Shown: positions 45,308-58,480, numbered from the stretch's first letter. The stretch is DNA of 64,000 nucleotides from Sorex araneus (GCF_027595985.1 NC_073303.1:367299136-367363135), one strand, 5' to 3'. Numbers and translations are program-made. Notes: generated from the sequence alone by a model not told the origin.

Positions 45308-46580
45308 TTTTTTAAATTGAATCACCATGAGATATAGTTATAAAGCTCTCATGTTTTTGTTTCAGTCCTAAAATGATCAAACACCCATCCCTCCACCAGT
45401 GCACATCTTCCACCACCAACATCCCGGGTATGCATCCCACCCCCAACATCCCAGCCAGCCCACCCCTGCCTCTATGGCAGACCATTTCCCCCATACTCTC
45501 TCTCTACTTTGGGGCATTATGGTTTGCAATACAGATACTGAGAGTCCGTCACGTTTGGTCCTTTATCTACTTTCAGCACACATCTCCCATCCCCAACAAT
45601 CCCTCCAACCATCATTGACATAGTAATCCCTTCTATATTCCAGCTGCCTTCTCCCCCAGGTCATGAGTTAGGCTTCCCACTCTGGAGCAATCTTCCTTAG
45701 CCCTTGTTTCTACAGTTCTTGGGTGTCAGTCTCATATTATGTTATTTTATATTCCACAAATGAGTGCAGTCATTTTATATCTGTCCCTCTCTTTCTGACT
45801 CATTTCTCTTAGCATGATACTCTCCATGACCATCCACTTACAAGCAAATTTCATGACTTTACCTTTCCTAACAGCTGCATAGTATTAAGGATTGAAACAC
45901 CACTGAACAAGCAAGTGAAAAAAAACCATAAACAAATGGGACTACATTAAACCAAGAAGCTTCTGCACCTCAAAAGAAACAGTGACCCAAATGCAGAGAG
46001 ACCCCACAGAATGGGAAAGAATATGTATTCAGTACCCATCTGATAAGAGGTTAATATCTAGGATATACAAGATACTAGTAGAATTATATAAGGAAAAAAC
46101 CTCCAACCCCATAAAAAATGGGGAGAAGAAATGAATAAAAGCTTCCTCAAAAAAGAAATACAAAAGGCACATGAAAAAATGCTCTGCATGGCTAACCATC
46201 AGGGAAATGCAAATCAAAACAACAATGAGATATCATTTTACACCAAAGAGACTGGCACACATCAAAAAGAACAAGAACAACCAGTGCTAGTGTGGATGTG
46301 GGGAGAAAGGGACTCTCTTTCTTTGTTCGTGGGAATGCCATCTGGTCCTTTTGGAAAACAATATGGGCATTCCTTCAAAATCTACAAATTGACCTTCCAT
46401 ACGACCCACAATACCACTTTTGGGAATATATCCTGAGGATGCAAAAAAAATCACAGTAGAAATGACATCTGCACCTGTATGTTTATTGCAGCACTGTTCA
46501 CAACATCTAGAATCTGGAAACAACCCTAGTGCCCCAGAACAGAAGACTGGTAAAAGAAACTTTGGTACATCTACACAATA
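45308..46580 (-). mobile_element. 5'-inverted (twin-primed) LINE-1
   Basis: 45308-45893 is antisense L1 3' UTR up to the GCTGCATAGTATT block. From 45894 to 46580 the sequence is sense ORF2 (CAAATGGGACTACATTAAAC to CTACACAATAG). The two parts abut at the same L1 position, the mark of twin priming. Flanks GAAAAATGTAA (45297-45307) and GAAAAACATAA (46581-46591) match at 9 of 11 bases and are the likely target duplication. Confidence 0.85.
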
Positions 46581-46595
46581 GAAAAACATAAATTC

Positions 46596-47127
46596 TTAAG
46601 CAGTTGAATGAGATTCATTTGCAAAGTTTAGTTTCATCGTGATTTACATTTCTGATTCTATAGTCTCTCAAGTCCCATCTGCCTTATTATTCCACCCATC
46701 TGAGCAAATGCCTTTCTTGTGTCTTTTGATGCCATTCCATAACCTGATTTTCAACTCAACAGCATAGTCAATAACCTGTGATAAGTTTCTTACCTGACGT
46801 TAGTCCCTTTAATTTCATCTTGCTCCAAGTTCTTCACAACCTGTAACTCTGTTCTATGTGCCTCTTCCTCATTAGGTCCTTTCACTTCATAGAGAAAAGA
46901 GAAACCTAGAGAGTTGATTTTTTCAACCGTATGTTTAACTTACAAATGTGAGGTTGGTATGTTTGTCTTTCATAAAAGAGATAGGCTTCAACTTTATGCT
47001 GAACCATCTGTTTTATAGCAAACTCAGAGGCATTTATTACACATATCATCTTTATAGAGTTTGAAAATTAGATGGGTCCTCAGAAATATTTCCTCTGCCA
47101 CTTTGTCAATGGGTAAAATAATGATCA
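46596..47127. other. Intergenic DNA
   Basis: No recognised feature. Confidence 0.45.
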
Positions 47128-47300
47128 TAGGGGCTGGAGGGATAAAACAATGGTAAAGCATTTTCCTTCCATACGGCTGATCTGAGTTCAATCCTAGGCA
47201 TCCCATATGGTTCCCTGAGCATCGCCAAGAGTAATTCCTGAATGCAGACCCAAGAGTAACCCTTGAATACTGCTAGGTGAGACTCCAAAGTAAGCCCCCC
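47128..47300 (+). repeat. Shrew SINE type A, sense, older
   Basis: GGGGCTGGAGGGATAAAACA, CATCCCATATGGTTCCCTGA and GAGCATCGCCAAGAGTAATT. Confidence 0.9.
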
Positions 47301-48000
47301 AATAATGATCATAATTATCATATAATTTGTATATTTAAAATATAAAAATAATAATTTCAATTTAGAATAAATTATAATTTACATTCACAGCTAGTAAAAT
47401 CACCAGAAAGTTTTAAAATTTTGGAGTGTGTGACATTTCATCATTTTCCCTTTCGAACACCTTAAGTTTTTTCTTAGTCTTTTTTCCCTTTTAGGTTATA
47501 TTCTCCTTTTCTCCACTTGCATTTCTTTTCCCTTTTCTTGCTTTGCCTAAATAAGATTGCCTCTTATTTCTTGTGTTAGCTTTTTCCTGATACTCCTCTC
47601 TATGTTTTCAAAATATTTTTTGTAGCATAAGATAGAAGTAGTTTTAATTTAATTTAATTTTCTATTTTGTTTGAAAATATATTTAAAAAATTATTATTGC
47701 TCCAAATTTTGTTTTCTAGTACATGTGTACTTTGAAGTAGACAAAGATATGCAAATATTTAGTGTATGGCAAGCATGGCAAGTAAGGAAGAAAATGAACT
47801 AATATCAAACAAAACTTATCTTTATTCAAACTTAAAATTAAGTCTCTAACTTTAAATTTGTACCAAATTAAATTGAGGTTATTATAGGCCTGCCTATAAT
47901 AAATAATTAGCATCCTTCATTAATTGGTGAGTACAAATAAATGAATTCAATATTTTGTAAGGGAAGGAGTTTGAATATTGTTCCAAAGTACTTCATCAAA
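47301..48000. other. AT-rich intergenic DNA
   Basis: No recognised feature. Confidence 0.45.
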
Positions 48001-48190
48001 AATATTGTCATTGTCACTGTCATCCCGTTGTTCATCGATTTGTTCAAGCATGCACCAGTAACATCTCTCATTGAGAGACTTATTGTTACTGTTTTTGGCA
48101 TATCCAATACGCATGGGTAGCTTGCCAGGCTCTGCCATATCCAATACGGATACTCTCGATACTCTCGGTAGCTTGCCGGGCTCTCTGATC
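48001..48190 (-). repeat. Shrew SINE type B, partial, antisense
   Basis: CATCCCGTTGTTCATCGATT, TTATTGTTACTGTTTTTGGC, and a locally duplicated CCATATCCAATACG/CTCTCGATACTCTCGG segment. Confidence 0.88.
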
Positions 48191-48374
48191 AAAAATATTA
48201 TTAACTATAAACTATAAGGAATAATTGGGGAACTCACACTGGTGATATGCAACAAAATAATATCATTAAAATGCAGGAAAGGCTAAAAATTATTTTGTAC
48301 TAAAATTATTTTATACAAGTAGACAAAACTAATTTATCATAACTAAATTTGACTTGCAATCCTTCTAATTTATT

Positions 48375-48560
48375 TATTACCTTTTGATTTGGGGGCCATA
48401 CCCAGTAAAGCTCACACCAGGGATAGTCCTGGTTTTGCACTAGGTCATTATTCTTGACTGTCTTGGGGGACCATATGAGTTGTCAAGAATTGAGCCCTCG
48501 TTAGTCGCATGCAAGACAAACACCCTCTGCAACTTTACTATCTCTCTAGTCCCTGACTTG
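48375..48560 (-). repeat. Shrew SINE type A, antisense, older
   Basis: GGGGGCCATACCCAGTAAAG, TTGGGGGACCATATGAGTTG and GCATGCAAGACAAACACCCT. Confidence 0.85.
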
Positions 48561-48684
48561 CAATTCTGAAGTATGTTTTTTTTTTCCCTTAAATGATATT
48601 TTCTAATAAGAATTGTCAGAAATGAACATGGATAAGAAGATAGAAATGTAAAATGTCAAATTTCTGGGTTTGATGGTAATGTAG

Positions 48685-48775
48685 GAAAACCATGGAAAAA
48701 CAAACCATAGAAAAACAAATTCATAGAAAAACAAATGATGGAATGATGGAACAAATGTTCAGAATGATGGAACAC
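48685..48775. repeat. Short tandem repeat, ATAGAAAAACAAA-type unit
   Basis: Three to four copies of a 15-20 bp CATRGAAAAACAAA unit, followed by AATGATGGAAC repeats. Confidence 0.7.
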
Positions 48776-48829
48776 ATCAGATTTAAAAATTTTTAAATTA
48801 AACATTATGAAAAATATTATGACATAATA

Positions 48830-49260
48830 CTATGGATAAACTCACAGTTCTAGATATCAGTTATCTGCTCAGGATTTTTTGCTGGGCTAAAACAGGACAG
48901 ATTCTCCATGCTCCTCAGTCCCTCTTCCACATCCATAGATTGTTGGCAGAATATAGCATCTTTGTTTTCTTGAATCTGAGTCCATACATTTTCATTTCTG
49001 GGAACTTCTCAGCTATGATTTCTTTGACTAACGATTCTTCACTGAAATCACTCCCTCTTTTTCAGGGACCTTGATGATTCTTAAGTTGTTCCTTGAGCTC
49101 ATCCCATAGTTCTCTGGTGTGCTATTTATTTTGATCCTTTTCCAATCTTCTGGTGTCTTCTAGAGGTTTCTGCATCGTACCTTGGAACTCGATGATTTTT
49201 ATCCTCAGCTCTGCTTCCTTGATATCAAAGTCTTCCATTAAGTTTTTATTATTATAGCAT
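48830..49260 (-). mobile_element. HAL1/L1 ORF1-region fragment, antisense
   Basis: TCATTTCTGGGAACTTCTCA, CTATGATTTCTTTGACTAAC and GAACTCGATGATTTTTATCC follow the antisense order of L1/HAL1 ORF1-adjacent sequence. Confidence 0.5.
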
Positions 49261-51984
49261 TAGTATTTATAGTTTATTATCCACTCTCTCCTTCCATGGA
49301 GATTTATGGGAAATGAGTGTTGCCATATCCTTCAGTGCGAGGGCCGTCCTAGCCAATTAAACTAACGAAGCTCTTTAGAGCTTCCCATGTGGGTTCCAAG
49401 AAGAATTTTTATGTCATTTTTTTCTACCGCTCTTTGTGCAGTAGTTAAGGATTCTACATTTTCTAGCTACCGTGACTACCTTTGTGAGTTTTTGTGAGAA
49501 TATCTGCATGTTGTAATTGGAGACAGCTAAGTCACTTCAGTGTCTGTGAATTTATTGCAAGAGTCCAATGTGTGTTTCCCATGAGATATGAAGGTGTGTA
49601 TCACACAGCAGCATTGGTGGCCATATGGCATCTGGGAAACCCAAAATACAATAGCATCGTTCTGGGGGTAAAAGTCAGATGTGAAAGGGCCTTGTGCAGC
49701 TGCAGAAGGTTAGGGGGATGATTTTCTAACCCCAACAAAGGTTGACTCAGTGTCAGGGTTCAGGGTGCTCTATGTCAGCTTTTTGCATGAACAGGGAGGT
49801 GTCATGAAGTCCAGTGGAAGATGGCAGGAGGAAAGTGAGCTGCAGGTATTTGGAACACACTAGACAAATGGGGGCATGCGGTGGGACTCTGGGCATTGTC
49901 TATCAGCCTTCCTCTATGGGCGAGGTCCCACAGAGTTCATGTGAGGATGACATGGAATGGCAACACAAGTGTTGCCTATCTACTTAATTTGTTCTAGATT
50001 TGCTTTCCTCCATCCCCGCCCCTTCACAGATTTTCAGCGTGGAGACTTGGATGAATGTTTTTCTTCTTGCTTATTAAGACACTTCTGTTTAGTACAGTTA
50101 CTGCAAACTAATGGCAGCTTGACTAATAGATTCTAGGTGTGTAGCATAGGACTTCTCAAATTTCTGGGCACGTGTGAAATTCAACTGGGATTCTTGTTAA
50201 AATTCAGGTTCTGACTACATTTTTGGCTTGGGGCCTGAATTTCTACTTTTCTAACAAGTTCACCACTGATGCTCATTTGAGGACTATATTTTGAAAGTCA
50301 AGGATATAACTGTGGAAAGATTTAATAACAGAAAAAGGCAGAATTTTTTGTATAAGTAAATTATACCTTTTTTGATCATATGACTATTTTTATTTTATGA
50401 TGTAAACATTTTATAACTTAAAACTTATGCTTTATAAAACTAGAATTTTAAAATATTGATATTTATATTCCAAACACACTTCAAAAATTAATTGGCTCTG
50501 ACTCTACCCCTGTGTGTTAGTTCTCCAGGACTCCTGGGACACATTTTTTCTCTTTTATCAAGTTCAATTAAAAGACCAAAGAGAAAAATATCAAAATCCA
50601 TGTGTAGCTTTTAGTGGTAAGAATAAAATTTTATCCTATTAATGCCATAAAATAGAAGTAGCTATTTTCCTTTTTTTGTCTCTTTCTTTTATTGTGGTAA
50701 GAATATTTGGCATAAAATTTACCCACTCAAAGTTTTGCTGTATAAATGAAACTTAATGAAAAACATGATACTGTATAACTGTTTTAAGTAAAAATTTTTT
50801 ACCTATAATTTTATTAAATGGCTAAAGTGGTTAACAACTATTAATAGGTCCTGGACATATAAAGAATAATCTTGGGAATATATATTCCTTAATGTTATCA
50901 GTGTTCATTTAAAAAAATAAGAGCTAGTGTTTGTTGCAATGCCATCCTCAAAAGGGAAAACAAAAATATAAAGGAATCAGTTCATGTAAAATCACTTTGG
51001 GGTAAACCTCTGTAGACAAAAGGTAGTAAAAAGAAGATGTAAATATTCTTTAAGTGTTACCTAGCAGAGATTTTTCTATTCTTAATAACAGTACCTTAAT
51101 ACCATTTATGGGAAATTCATCTACCATCATGGATTGGGTATGTTTGGTGACAGCCAATTCACAAGTTCCTAAGCCTTTCAGCAGAAACAGGAAGAGACGT
51201 TCTTGGGTAGGAGAATGCTCTTCCCGTTCTTGTCACGTGATGTGAGAATGAAAGGTCTAAAACAGTGGAGGCTGAATCTGAGAACATGAATGTAGAACTG
51301 GGGTTCCCTGAACATCACTATGTGAAGTTTAGAGGGGTGGAGCTCTCCCTTTTGGAAGCCAGCTTGAGAAACAGAGAAACTGAGTCTTGTATGTATTATT
51401 TAAACCTGTTGGGAAATGTCTCACTAGCAACTACCTCTGATTAGGAATATAAGGAAACAATGAAATTAATGAATAAATTTTATTTATTGTTTATATTATT
51501 GTTTATATTAGTTTAAGGTATGTGTATCATTTCTTGATTAACTGATCAGAATTAGTGCACTTGATAAATGACAAGAGGAAGGAATGCATCTAACTCTCAT
51601 CAAATCTGCACATTTTATCTTAGAATGAATTAGGTGCGAAATCTGAAGAGTATTTACCAATAGCAGAATTTCTCAGGGAGAATCATGGGTGCTGTGGATT
51701 GAGATGAAAGATACTGGTACAAAGTACCACAGACAAAGTTCAGAACAAGCCACACTACATTTCCATGTGGCTTCTGTAGATTGAGAATATGAAATCTTTT
51801 GGCATTAAACTTTGATCACATTACAGCATGTTTTCCCATCTATTAAAAATATGGTGATTGCTGATGTGGAGATGGTATACACTTGCTGGGGTGCTCTAAG
51901 TGAGCACTTAGATGATTAAAATATATTCCTTATACCAAATGTATTTAATTAAGCTCACAAAGAAAGTAAATATGTCCCTCAACA
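49261..51984. other. Intergenic DNA, 2.7 kb
   Basis: A more GC-rich stretch (49300-49990) of unknown origin is followed by AT-rich DNA. No gene recognised. Confidence 0.4.
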
Positions 51985-52125
51985 TTATCACCTGGGAATA
52001 ATCCAGATGTGCTCTGGGGCCACTGGCTATACCCAGAGATGCTTGGGGACAGGGCAGCAGTGGGAATAAAATGGGGCTGCATGTGCAAGGTGTGCCCTCT
52101 CGTCCTTTGAGCAGCCCTCCCTCCC
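51985..52125 (-). repeat. Old SINE, antisense
   Basis: CTGGCTATACCCAGAGATGC, GGGGCTGCATGTGCAAGGTG and the following GTGCCCTCTCGTCC keep the SINE order with changes. Confidence 0.6.
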
Positions 52126-52985
52126 CACCCTATCACAGGTGGTGCTGTCTTGATTTGCTTTTAGATAGTTGGTATACTAAATATTGCTTGATGGTTTTTG
52201 TGAATATAGAAGTCATGCATATTGAAATGTCATTAAATAGCTTCCAATTTTTTTAGTAACTTAAAAATACTTAGATGATTCAATAAAGATCTCAAAGTAG
52301 GTAGACATTATGGGGACTGTTGGAGCTTTGTATATCGAGTCTCAATATTCAGCCAGCAGCTCAGTGGGTAAAGCTTTACGTCTTGGTCATGTGCCTTGTG
52401 ATGGTTGCTATGCAACTATTTGAGTGAATAAATATTGAAAAATAAGTCATTAAACCAACAAAATATTTATAAAATAGCCAATTAATCTTTCAAAACACAT
52501 AGAAATAACCTTCTGATGAAAATTTCAATTAAGGTATCCAACAATGCTTAATGGCCAAATCTGAAGTGCATATTTTGGCTAACATAACTCAAATACTAAT
52601 TAACCACTATTGACAAAGTATTCAAGGGTAGATACATTACATTTATTGTACTAAATTTATTGAAAGTTAATTGCTCATCTTCAGTATAAATTGGAACTTA
52701 TTTATTTGTGGATATTAATTATTTATTTAGCTGTGGTAACAACAGTTTGCCAGACTATCAATGTTGATAAGTTTAAGCTACCCAAATATAGTACAAGCAT
52801 ATAACACAATCATATAATATAAAACATGTAAAACAATACAACCATACAATATAATCATATCAAGACAAGTATCAAAGTGCCAATATCTTCTGCCACAGTC
52901 CACTGGATCCCTGTACACCCTTTCAACCCACAACCTTCTCCATTGATATTCTCAACTCTTTGCCCATAGTTTAAGTATCTGGAAA
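52126..52985. other. AT-rich intergenic DNA
   Basis: No recognised feature. Confidence 0.45.
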
Positions 52986-52989
52986 AATT

Positions 52990-53420
52990 TGGTCTGCACA
53001 GAAATGTTTAAGGGAGTTTTGTTGATAAGCACTGAGGTTTGGATACAAACAAGATGTATACCAATAAAGAAATGGATAAATAAACTATAAATTATCTGTA
53101 ATAAATTTTATTCAACAATTTAAAGAAATGAGCTATCTAAAACTTGAAAATATTTGGGGAAACTTTAAACACATATTACTAAGTGAAAGAAAACACTGTG
53201 AGAGGCTTCTTTATTGTGGTTTACACATGACAAAGGCAAAGCTAGGGGACATTTGAAATATAAGTGACTACCAGAAGTTAAAGGTTGGTGAGAGACAAAA
53301 GTTGAATAGGTACGGCATGAAGGATTTCGGGGCAGTGAATCTGTTCTGTATGATACTACAGCTGTGAATACATATATTTACATACTTTTCAAAATACATG
53401 AAATATGCAGCATCAGGATG
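52990..53420 (+). mobile_element. Old LINE-1 3' end, sense
   Basis: AAAGAAATGGATAAATAAAC, TATTACTAAGTGAAAGAAAA and CATGAAGGATTTCGGGGCAG follow the order of old L1 ends. Confidence 0.65.
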
Positions 53421-54027
53421 GAACTTGAATAAAATATCACTGTAGGTCCATCACCATAACACATAATTTCTAGGTAGACGCATATGAAATTGTTTTTGTG
53501 TGGACAGGGAGCATATTGGAAGCTCTTAGACTTGTTCATAATTGCTCTAAAAGTATACTTTAAAAATTCTTCAGAAATATCCCATGGTTGTAGAACAAGG
53601 AATATATTTTTAACTTTAGGAAAATTGTCACAAACTCTCATTTGATTTCCCCTCTGGAAGTGTTTTCACAGTATGAGAAAGATGAAATGTGTGTCATTAT
53701 TGAGCATTTGGATCTGTGAGATCAACACATCAAATGTAGCATCATTTATCCTCAGACAGATACACCTGGGAGAGGATGGTAGGTCTCCCACACCTAAAAG
53801 CTTCCTAACCTAAATCTACATGGAAAATGAAATGTGGTGAAATAATAAATCACGGATGTTCTGGAAATTTGTGATACATGTGGAATATGTCCTAAAAAAT
53901 ATTTTGTACTAGTTTACATTTCAACACAAATTTAGCAATTTAGAATATTTTTTAAATTTAATTTTTAAACTCTTGTTAATTTGATGGGCTAAAATTTACA
54001 ATGACTGTTTTCAAACATTACTATGTA
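53421..54027. other. AT-rich intergenic DNA
   Basis: No recognised feature. Confidence 0.45.
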
Positions 54028-54278
54028 AATATGGGCTAGAGCAATAGCATAGAGGGTAGGGCATTTGCCTTGCATGAGGCCAACCCAGATTCGATATCTC
54101 CGCCCCTTTCGGAGAGCCCAGCAAGCTACCCAGAGTATCTCGCCCGAATCGCAGAGCCTGGAAAGCTACCCATGGTGTACTAAATATGCCAAAAACAGTA
54201 CCAACTCTCACAATGTAGACATTACTGGTGCCCGCTCAAGCAAATCGATGAGCAACGGGATGACAGTGATAGTGACTA
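54028..54278 (+). repeat. Shrew SINE type B, sense, full length
   Basis: GGGCTAGAGCAATAGCATAG head, TTTCGGAGAGCCCAGCAAGC, TATGCCAAAAACAGTACC and GAGCAAATCGATGAGCAACG end. Confidence 0.93.
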
Positions 54279-54781
54279 TGTAATTATAACTTTTTGCCTT
54301 TTTTGGGGGAAGGGCAAGTTTCAGTAGTTTCTTCTTTAGGAATATTCCAGGACATGTCTGTTTTTACCTTAAATTTTCTGGATTGGGCAATCTAAATTTC
54401 TTTATTCTTTTTGTGAAACGATCATCTAAACTTGGGTTGAGAGCTCTTTCTTAGGTACATTGCTGCACTGTCCTTACTGCAGTGCAGATTGTTTCATTCT
54501 ACTTTTATCTCTACAAGAAAAATACTATCTGTAACAAAATTCTGTGATTCTAAGCAGAATAAGCAAAGGCAATGGAACACAGTCACACTTTTATTTATTT
54601 GATCCAAACCTTTGATCCACTGAAACACACTACTGTGAACATCTGGGTATGGTTTTATTTTTCGTTTTTCACCTTGCGTAATTCAATTCCAACAGAACAA
54701 AAACAACTTCAAAATTTCAAGAAGTTAAAACACCACAAAAGAAACATGCAACATGATTGGCTAGAAGACATTTATTATGGG

Positions 54782-55030
54782 CACTGTAGCACTGCACAGA
54801 AGTCCCGTTGTTCATCCATTTTGCTCAAATGGGCACCAGTAACGTGTCTATGGTGAGACTTGTTACTGTTTTTGGCATATTGAATATGTCATGGGTAGCT
54901 TGCCAGGCTCTGCCATGTGAGTGGGATACTCTCGGTAGCTTGCTGGGCTCTCCGAGAGGGACGGAGGAATCAAACCCAGGTTGGCTGCATGCAAGGCAAA
55001 TGCCCTGCTGTGCTATCGCTCCAGCCCACA
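54782..55030 (-). repeat. Shrew SINE type B, antisense, full length
   Basis: CCGTTGTTCATCCATTTTGC, TTACTGTTTTTGGCATATTG, CTCTCGGTAGCTTGCTGGGC and the head TGCTATCGCTCCAGCCC. It forms an inverted pair with the copy at 54028. Confidence 0.93.
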
Positions 55031-55111
55031 TTATATTTGGCACACATTATATATTATGATTCTGTACTATATGTTAGCAGGAAACAAGTAGCTTCTAGGT
55101 TTAGAAATGGT

Positions 55112-55290
55112 AGAAGAGGCCTGGAGTGGTAGCACAGTAGGTAGGGTATTTGCCTTGCTTGTGGCCAATCTGATTTCAATCCTGGCTATTTCATATGGTC
55201 CCTGTGCCCTCTAGAAGTGATGCCTTAGTGCAGAGCCAGAAGTTAGCCCTGCAGACTGCCTGGTGTGGCCCCAAAGGCCTCCTCCAAAGA
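55112..55290 (+). repeat. Shrew SINE type A, sense
   Basis: GCCTGGAGTGGTAGCACAGT, TTTGCCTTGCTTGTGGCC, CATATGGTCCCTGTGCCC and GGTGTGGCCCCAAAGG. Confidence 0.9.
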
Positions 55291-55539
55291 AAAATGTCTA
55301 ACATAAAATATTTAATTAATAAAATGAAATAAAAATATGAAAGTGAAAATAATACTTTCCTTCCTGTTCATTTCCATTTCTAGTTCCTTCTAAGCAAAAA
55401 GAAGAATTATCGCCTGATAGGGATAGATTCTGAGACAACAGTGGATCCCAAATTTATTAGACACGTCAAGTTCAATGATCTGCAATTCTCCTCCAAAGTC
55501 ATTTAAGGAGTCATTATAGCCACGTGAAAGAAGCTTCCT

Positions 55540-56040
55540 ATGAAATGAGTCAGAAAGAGAGGGACAGATATAGAATGACTGCACTCATTTGTGGAATATA
55601 AAATAACTTAATATAAGACTGATGCCCAAGGACAGTAAACACAAGGGCCAGGAATATTTCTCTAGAGTTGGAAACCTGCCTCATGAGCTGGGGGAGAAGG
55701 CAGCCAGAATAGAGAAGGTATCACTGTCAATGATAGTTGGAGGGATCATTCAGAATGGGAGATGTGTGCTGAAAGTAGATAAAGGACCAAATATGATAGC
55801 CTCTCTGTGTCTGTATTGCAAACCATAATGCCCCAAAGTCGAGAGAGAGAGTATAGGGGAAATTGTCTGCCAGAGGGAGGGGTTGGGTTGGGTTGAAATG
55901 GGTGATACTGGGAACATTGGTGGTGGAAAATGTGCACTGATGGAGGGATGGGTGTTTGATCATTGTATGACTGAAACTCAAACATGAAAGCTTTGTAACT
56001 ATCTTACAGTCAGCAAATAAAAAACATTTTTTTTTAAAGA
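55540..56040 (+). mobile_element. LINE-1 3' UTR, sense
   Basis: ATGAGTCAGAAAGAGAGGGA, GAGAAGGCAGCCAGAATAGA, CACTGATGGAGGGATGGGTG and AACTATCTTACAGTCAGC with an A/T-rich end. No ORF2 sequence. Confidence 0.88.
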
Positions 56041-56999
56041 AAGAAGCTTCCTGGTATTCAGCAAGCATACAGCCCTTAAACAACAATACTGAACTTTATG
56101 CATTTTGAAAAGCCTTGAACCACCAAAAACTCCAATGGAATTTTGTGCATCTTAGAAAAACTCTCAGCGACCAGAAAGGATGGACGTGTGGTTATAGCAC
56201 ATCTCAACTAATTGAGAGACATTTTGTTGTGGGAGAGGGTTTGAACCGCAACCAAGTGTGCTCAGGAACTGGGACATGTTTTATGGCACTGGCCCCGTAA
56301 ATATCTGGCTGAAATGGGAAGTTAATTCAAAGCTTATATATCTCTCGTTTCTCTTGTACTTTTCCCCCTTGGTTGAAAGATGAGGAGGTGTTGAGATGTA
56401 GGGATTTAGACGGAAGAAGATGCTTTGGGAGTAGGCACAGGCTTCATCTCAGTTCCCTGGGTGTTGCTTCACCAGGGAAGTTGTGGGCCAGGGATGCCAG
56501 CATCCTGCCTATAACTCCTGTGTGTCCCCTCCACTGGACCCTTCTTGGAGAGACCCACTTATTGGGGATAAGTGTTAGTTCTCATGTCATTAGCCACACT
56601 GCTCTGACTGTGACTATCCTCATCAATGATTGATATAAAAATGAATTCTTAATTCTTTCTTTTGTTTACAGTAAAACCAAGATCTTTCAGTAAGAGAAGG
56701 CTTACCTTGTAGCTCATGCATACTCTGATTCCACCTCTGTATTTACGGGCTACACCTCAGAAAGACTGCAGGAGGTCACCTTCCCACCGCCTGGCTGTGA
56801 TCCAGTGGAGTGGAATCCCATTTCTTCCCCAGTGGCCCACCCAGGCTCTTCCTTGCCCTGTCCTGCTGGCTGCTGGGCAGTCAGAAGGCTCAGTGGCCAA
56901 ACCTCTAGTGCAGAAGAGAGTGCAGCTGGAATCTTTCCTCACTGCCACCAAGGAAAAAACTGCAGCATGCAGGCTGCCCCAGGGGAGGCTGCTGGGGGA
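56041..56999. other. Intergenic DNA, GC-richer to the right
   Basis: 56700-57000 carries overlapping open frames without domain resemblance. It may be U5 or flank of the LTR-like block to its right. Confidence 0.35.
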
Positions 57000-57600
57000 T
57001 CTGCCTCAGAAATCAAGATTTTATTTAGGTTTTATCAGATAGATTTTATTCTCAAGTTATAAGTCTGAGGACCGCTGAAACAACAATTTGAGATCAGACT
57101 CCCTCTTCTTAAAGGAATTCCCACCCCAGGGGAGGCATAACATCCGGCACAAAATATTAACACAAAAGAGCAAAGATATCCATCACAGGGAACTGTTCAA
57201 GGATGGGTGGATGTGATGGGTGCTAAGCTGGAACCAGAATATCATGGTTGGATAACGTCTAAGTTGTGTCCCAACATGACCCTATTAGATGTCAGGGAAC
57301 TGAGCAGGGATAAAGCCCCGTCACAACGCCATGCCGATTATTCCCAGAGGCACTGTGCAACTCAGTTTATGTCAAGATATTGAAAGTTCTTTGATTACAG
57401 TAGCCACCTCCACTGTGTCTGCTCCAGCCATCCAAGTCCAAGAGCCTCACCGTTTCAGGAGCTACACATTTCCGTCCCCACACTTCAGCTCCACGCTCAC
57501 TCTCCACTCCCCACTCCATCCACTCTGCTAGTACGTGTCTTTCCCTTGACTTCCGAGTTTCTCCTGTATTGTCCAAGTAGGGCTGGTGGAGCCCCATGTT
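57000..57600 (-). mobile_element. Possible LTR, antisense
   Basis: On the minus strand a U3-like stretch with GTGATGGATATCTTTGCTCT and GGAATTCCTTTAAGAAGAGG leads into GAGAATAAAATC and CTAAATAAAATC poly(A)-like signals (about 57015-57050). No clear TG/CA ends were found. Confidence 0.35.
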
Positions 57601-58239
57601 TCAGGGGGAGGCTGGGTGGTTTGAGGAGTGACTTGGAGAATGCTGGTGTCTCTGACAGAAGCTCAGTTTCCCTGAATCAAGGGTGAGTGCTAGACTAGAG
57701 GAATGTTTGGAGAAAAGAGTGGCAAGTAATACACAGTTGATGCCTTAAAGCAGTGCTTCTTAACCTTTACCTGACCGCAGTTCCCTTCTGAACTCTTTTT
57801 CTTTCTGTTGCTCCCCTCCTACTGATTTAGCCCTGGTCTCATGGCACAGTCCCCCTTATTTACACACTTTTCACCTGTGTCTTCTTGGAATATTCTGAGG
57901 CTCACAGGGGTCCATATCCCCAGCTTCCTGGTCCTGGTTGAAGAACACACACATGAGGCCGGTGCAGGGCAGGCACCAGCTGCTGGTCCTCAATGGACAA
58001 CCCCCCCCTTGCCACTCCCCTCCTGTAAGTGTGAACTCAAAGAGGAGGTGCTGTGCATCCTGCCAGGACAGGAAGTAGGCTGGAGATGAAGAAGAGGTGA
58101 AATATGTGGGGACAAGAGTCCCCCCCCGAAGATGGACATACTTCTAGTCCTCCAGTTCTGGGATTTCTCACAATTTCTCTGTCACTAGGGCAGGAACAGT
58201 ACAAAAGCAAGAACACTAATTGCATCCTGAGTGACTTTG
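57601..58239. other. Intergenic DNA
   Basis: Moderately GC-rich, no recognised gene. Confidence 0.4.
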
Positions 58240-58276
58240 GACTCTCTGTGTGTGTGCATGTGTGTGTGTATGCATG

Positions 58277-58311
<35 letters not shown>

Positions 58312-58315
58312 GTTT
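58240..58315. repeat. (TG)n microsatellite, interrupted
   Basis: TG repeats with GCATG and TTTG interruptions, directly at the edge of an antisense SINE. Confidence 0.95.
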
Positions 58316-58480
58316 ATGGGGGGTACTTGGGACTTACACCTGGCTCTGTGCTCAGGAGTCACTCTTGATGGTGCTCAGTGGATCATATGCAGACCCTGGG
58401 GTTGAGTGGAGTCAGGTACATGTGAAGTGTTTCCCAAACACTGGCAGTAGGTCTCAGCCCAATATTGAACTCTTTTTTTG
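58316..58480 (-). repeat. Shrew SINE type A, antisense, diverged
   Basis: ACACCTGGCTCTGTGCTCAG, GGTGCTCAGTGGATCATATG and the decayed head to 58480. Confidence 0.7.

Noticed and set aside
56716..57062. Overlapping 108- and 85-codon open frames
   Set aside because: No family resemblance; probably LTR-like or flanking GC-rich DNA.
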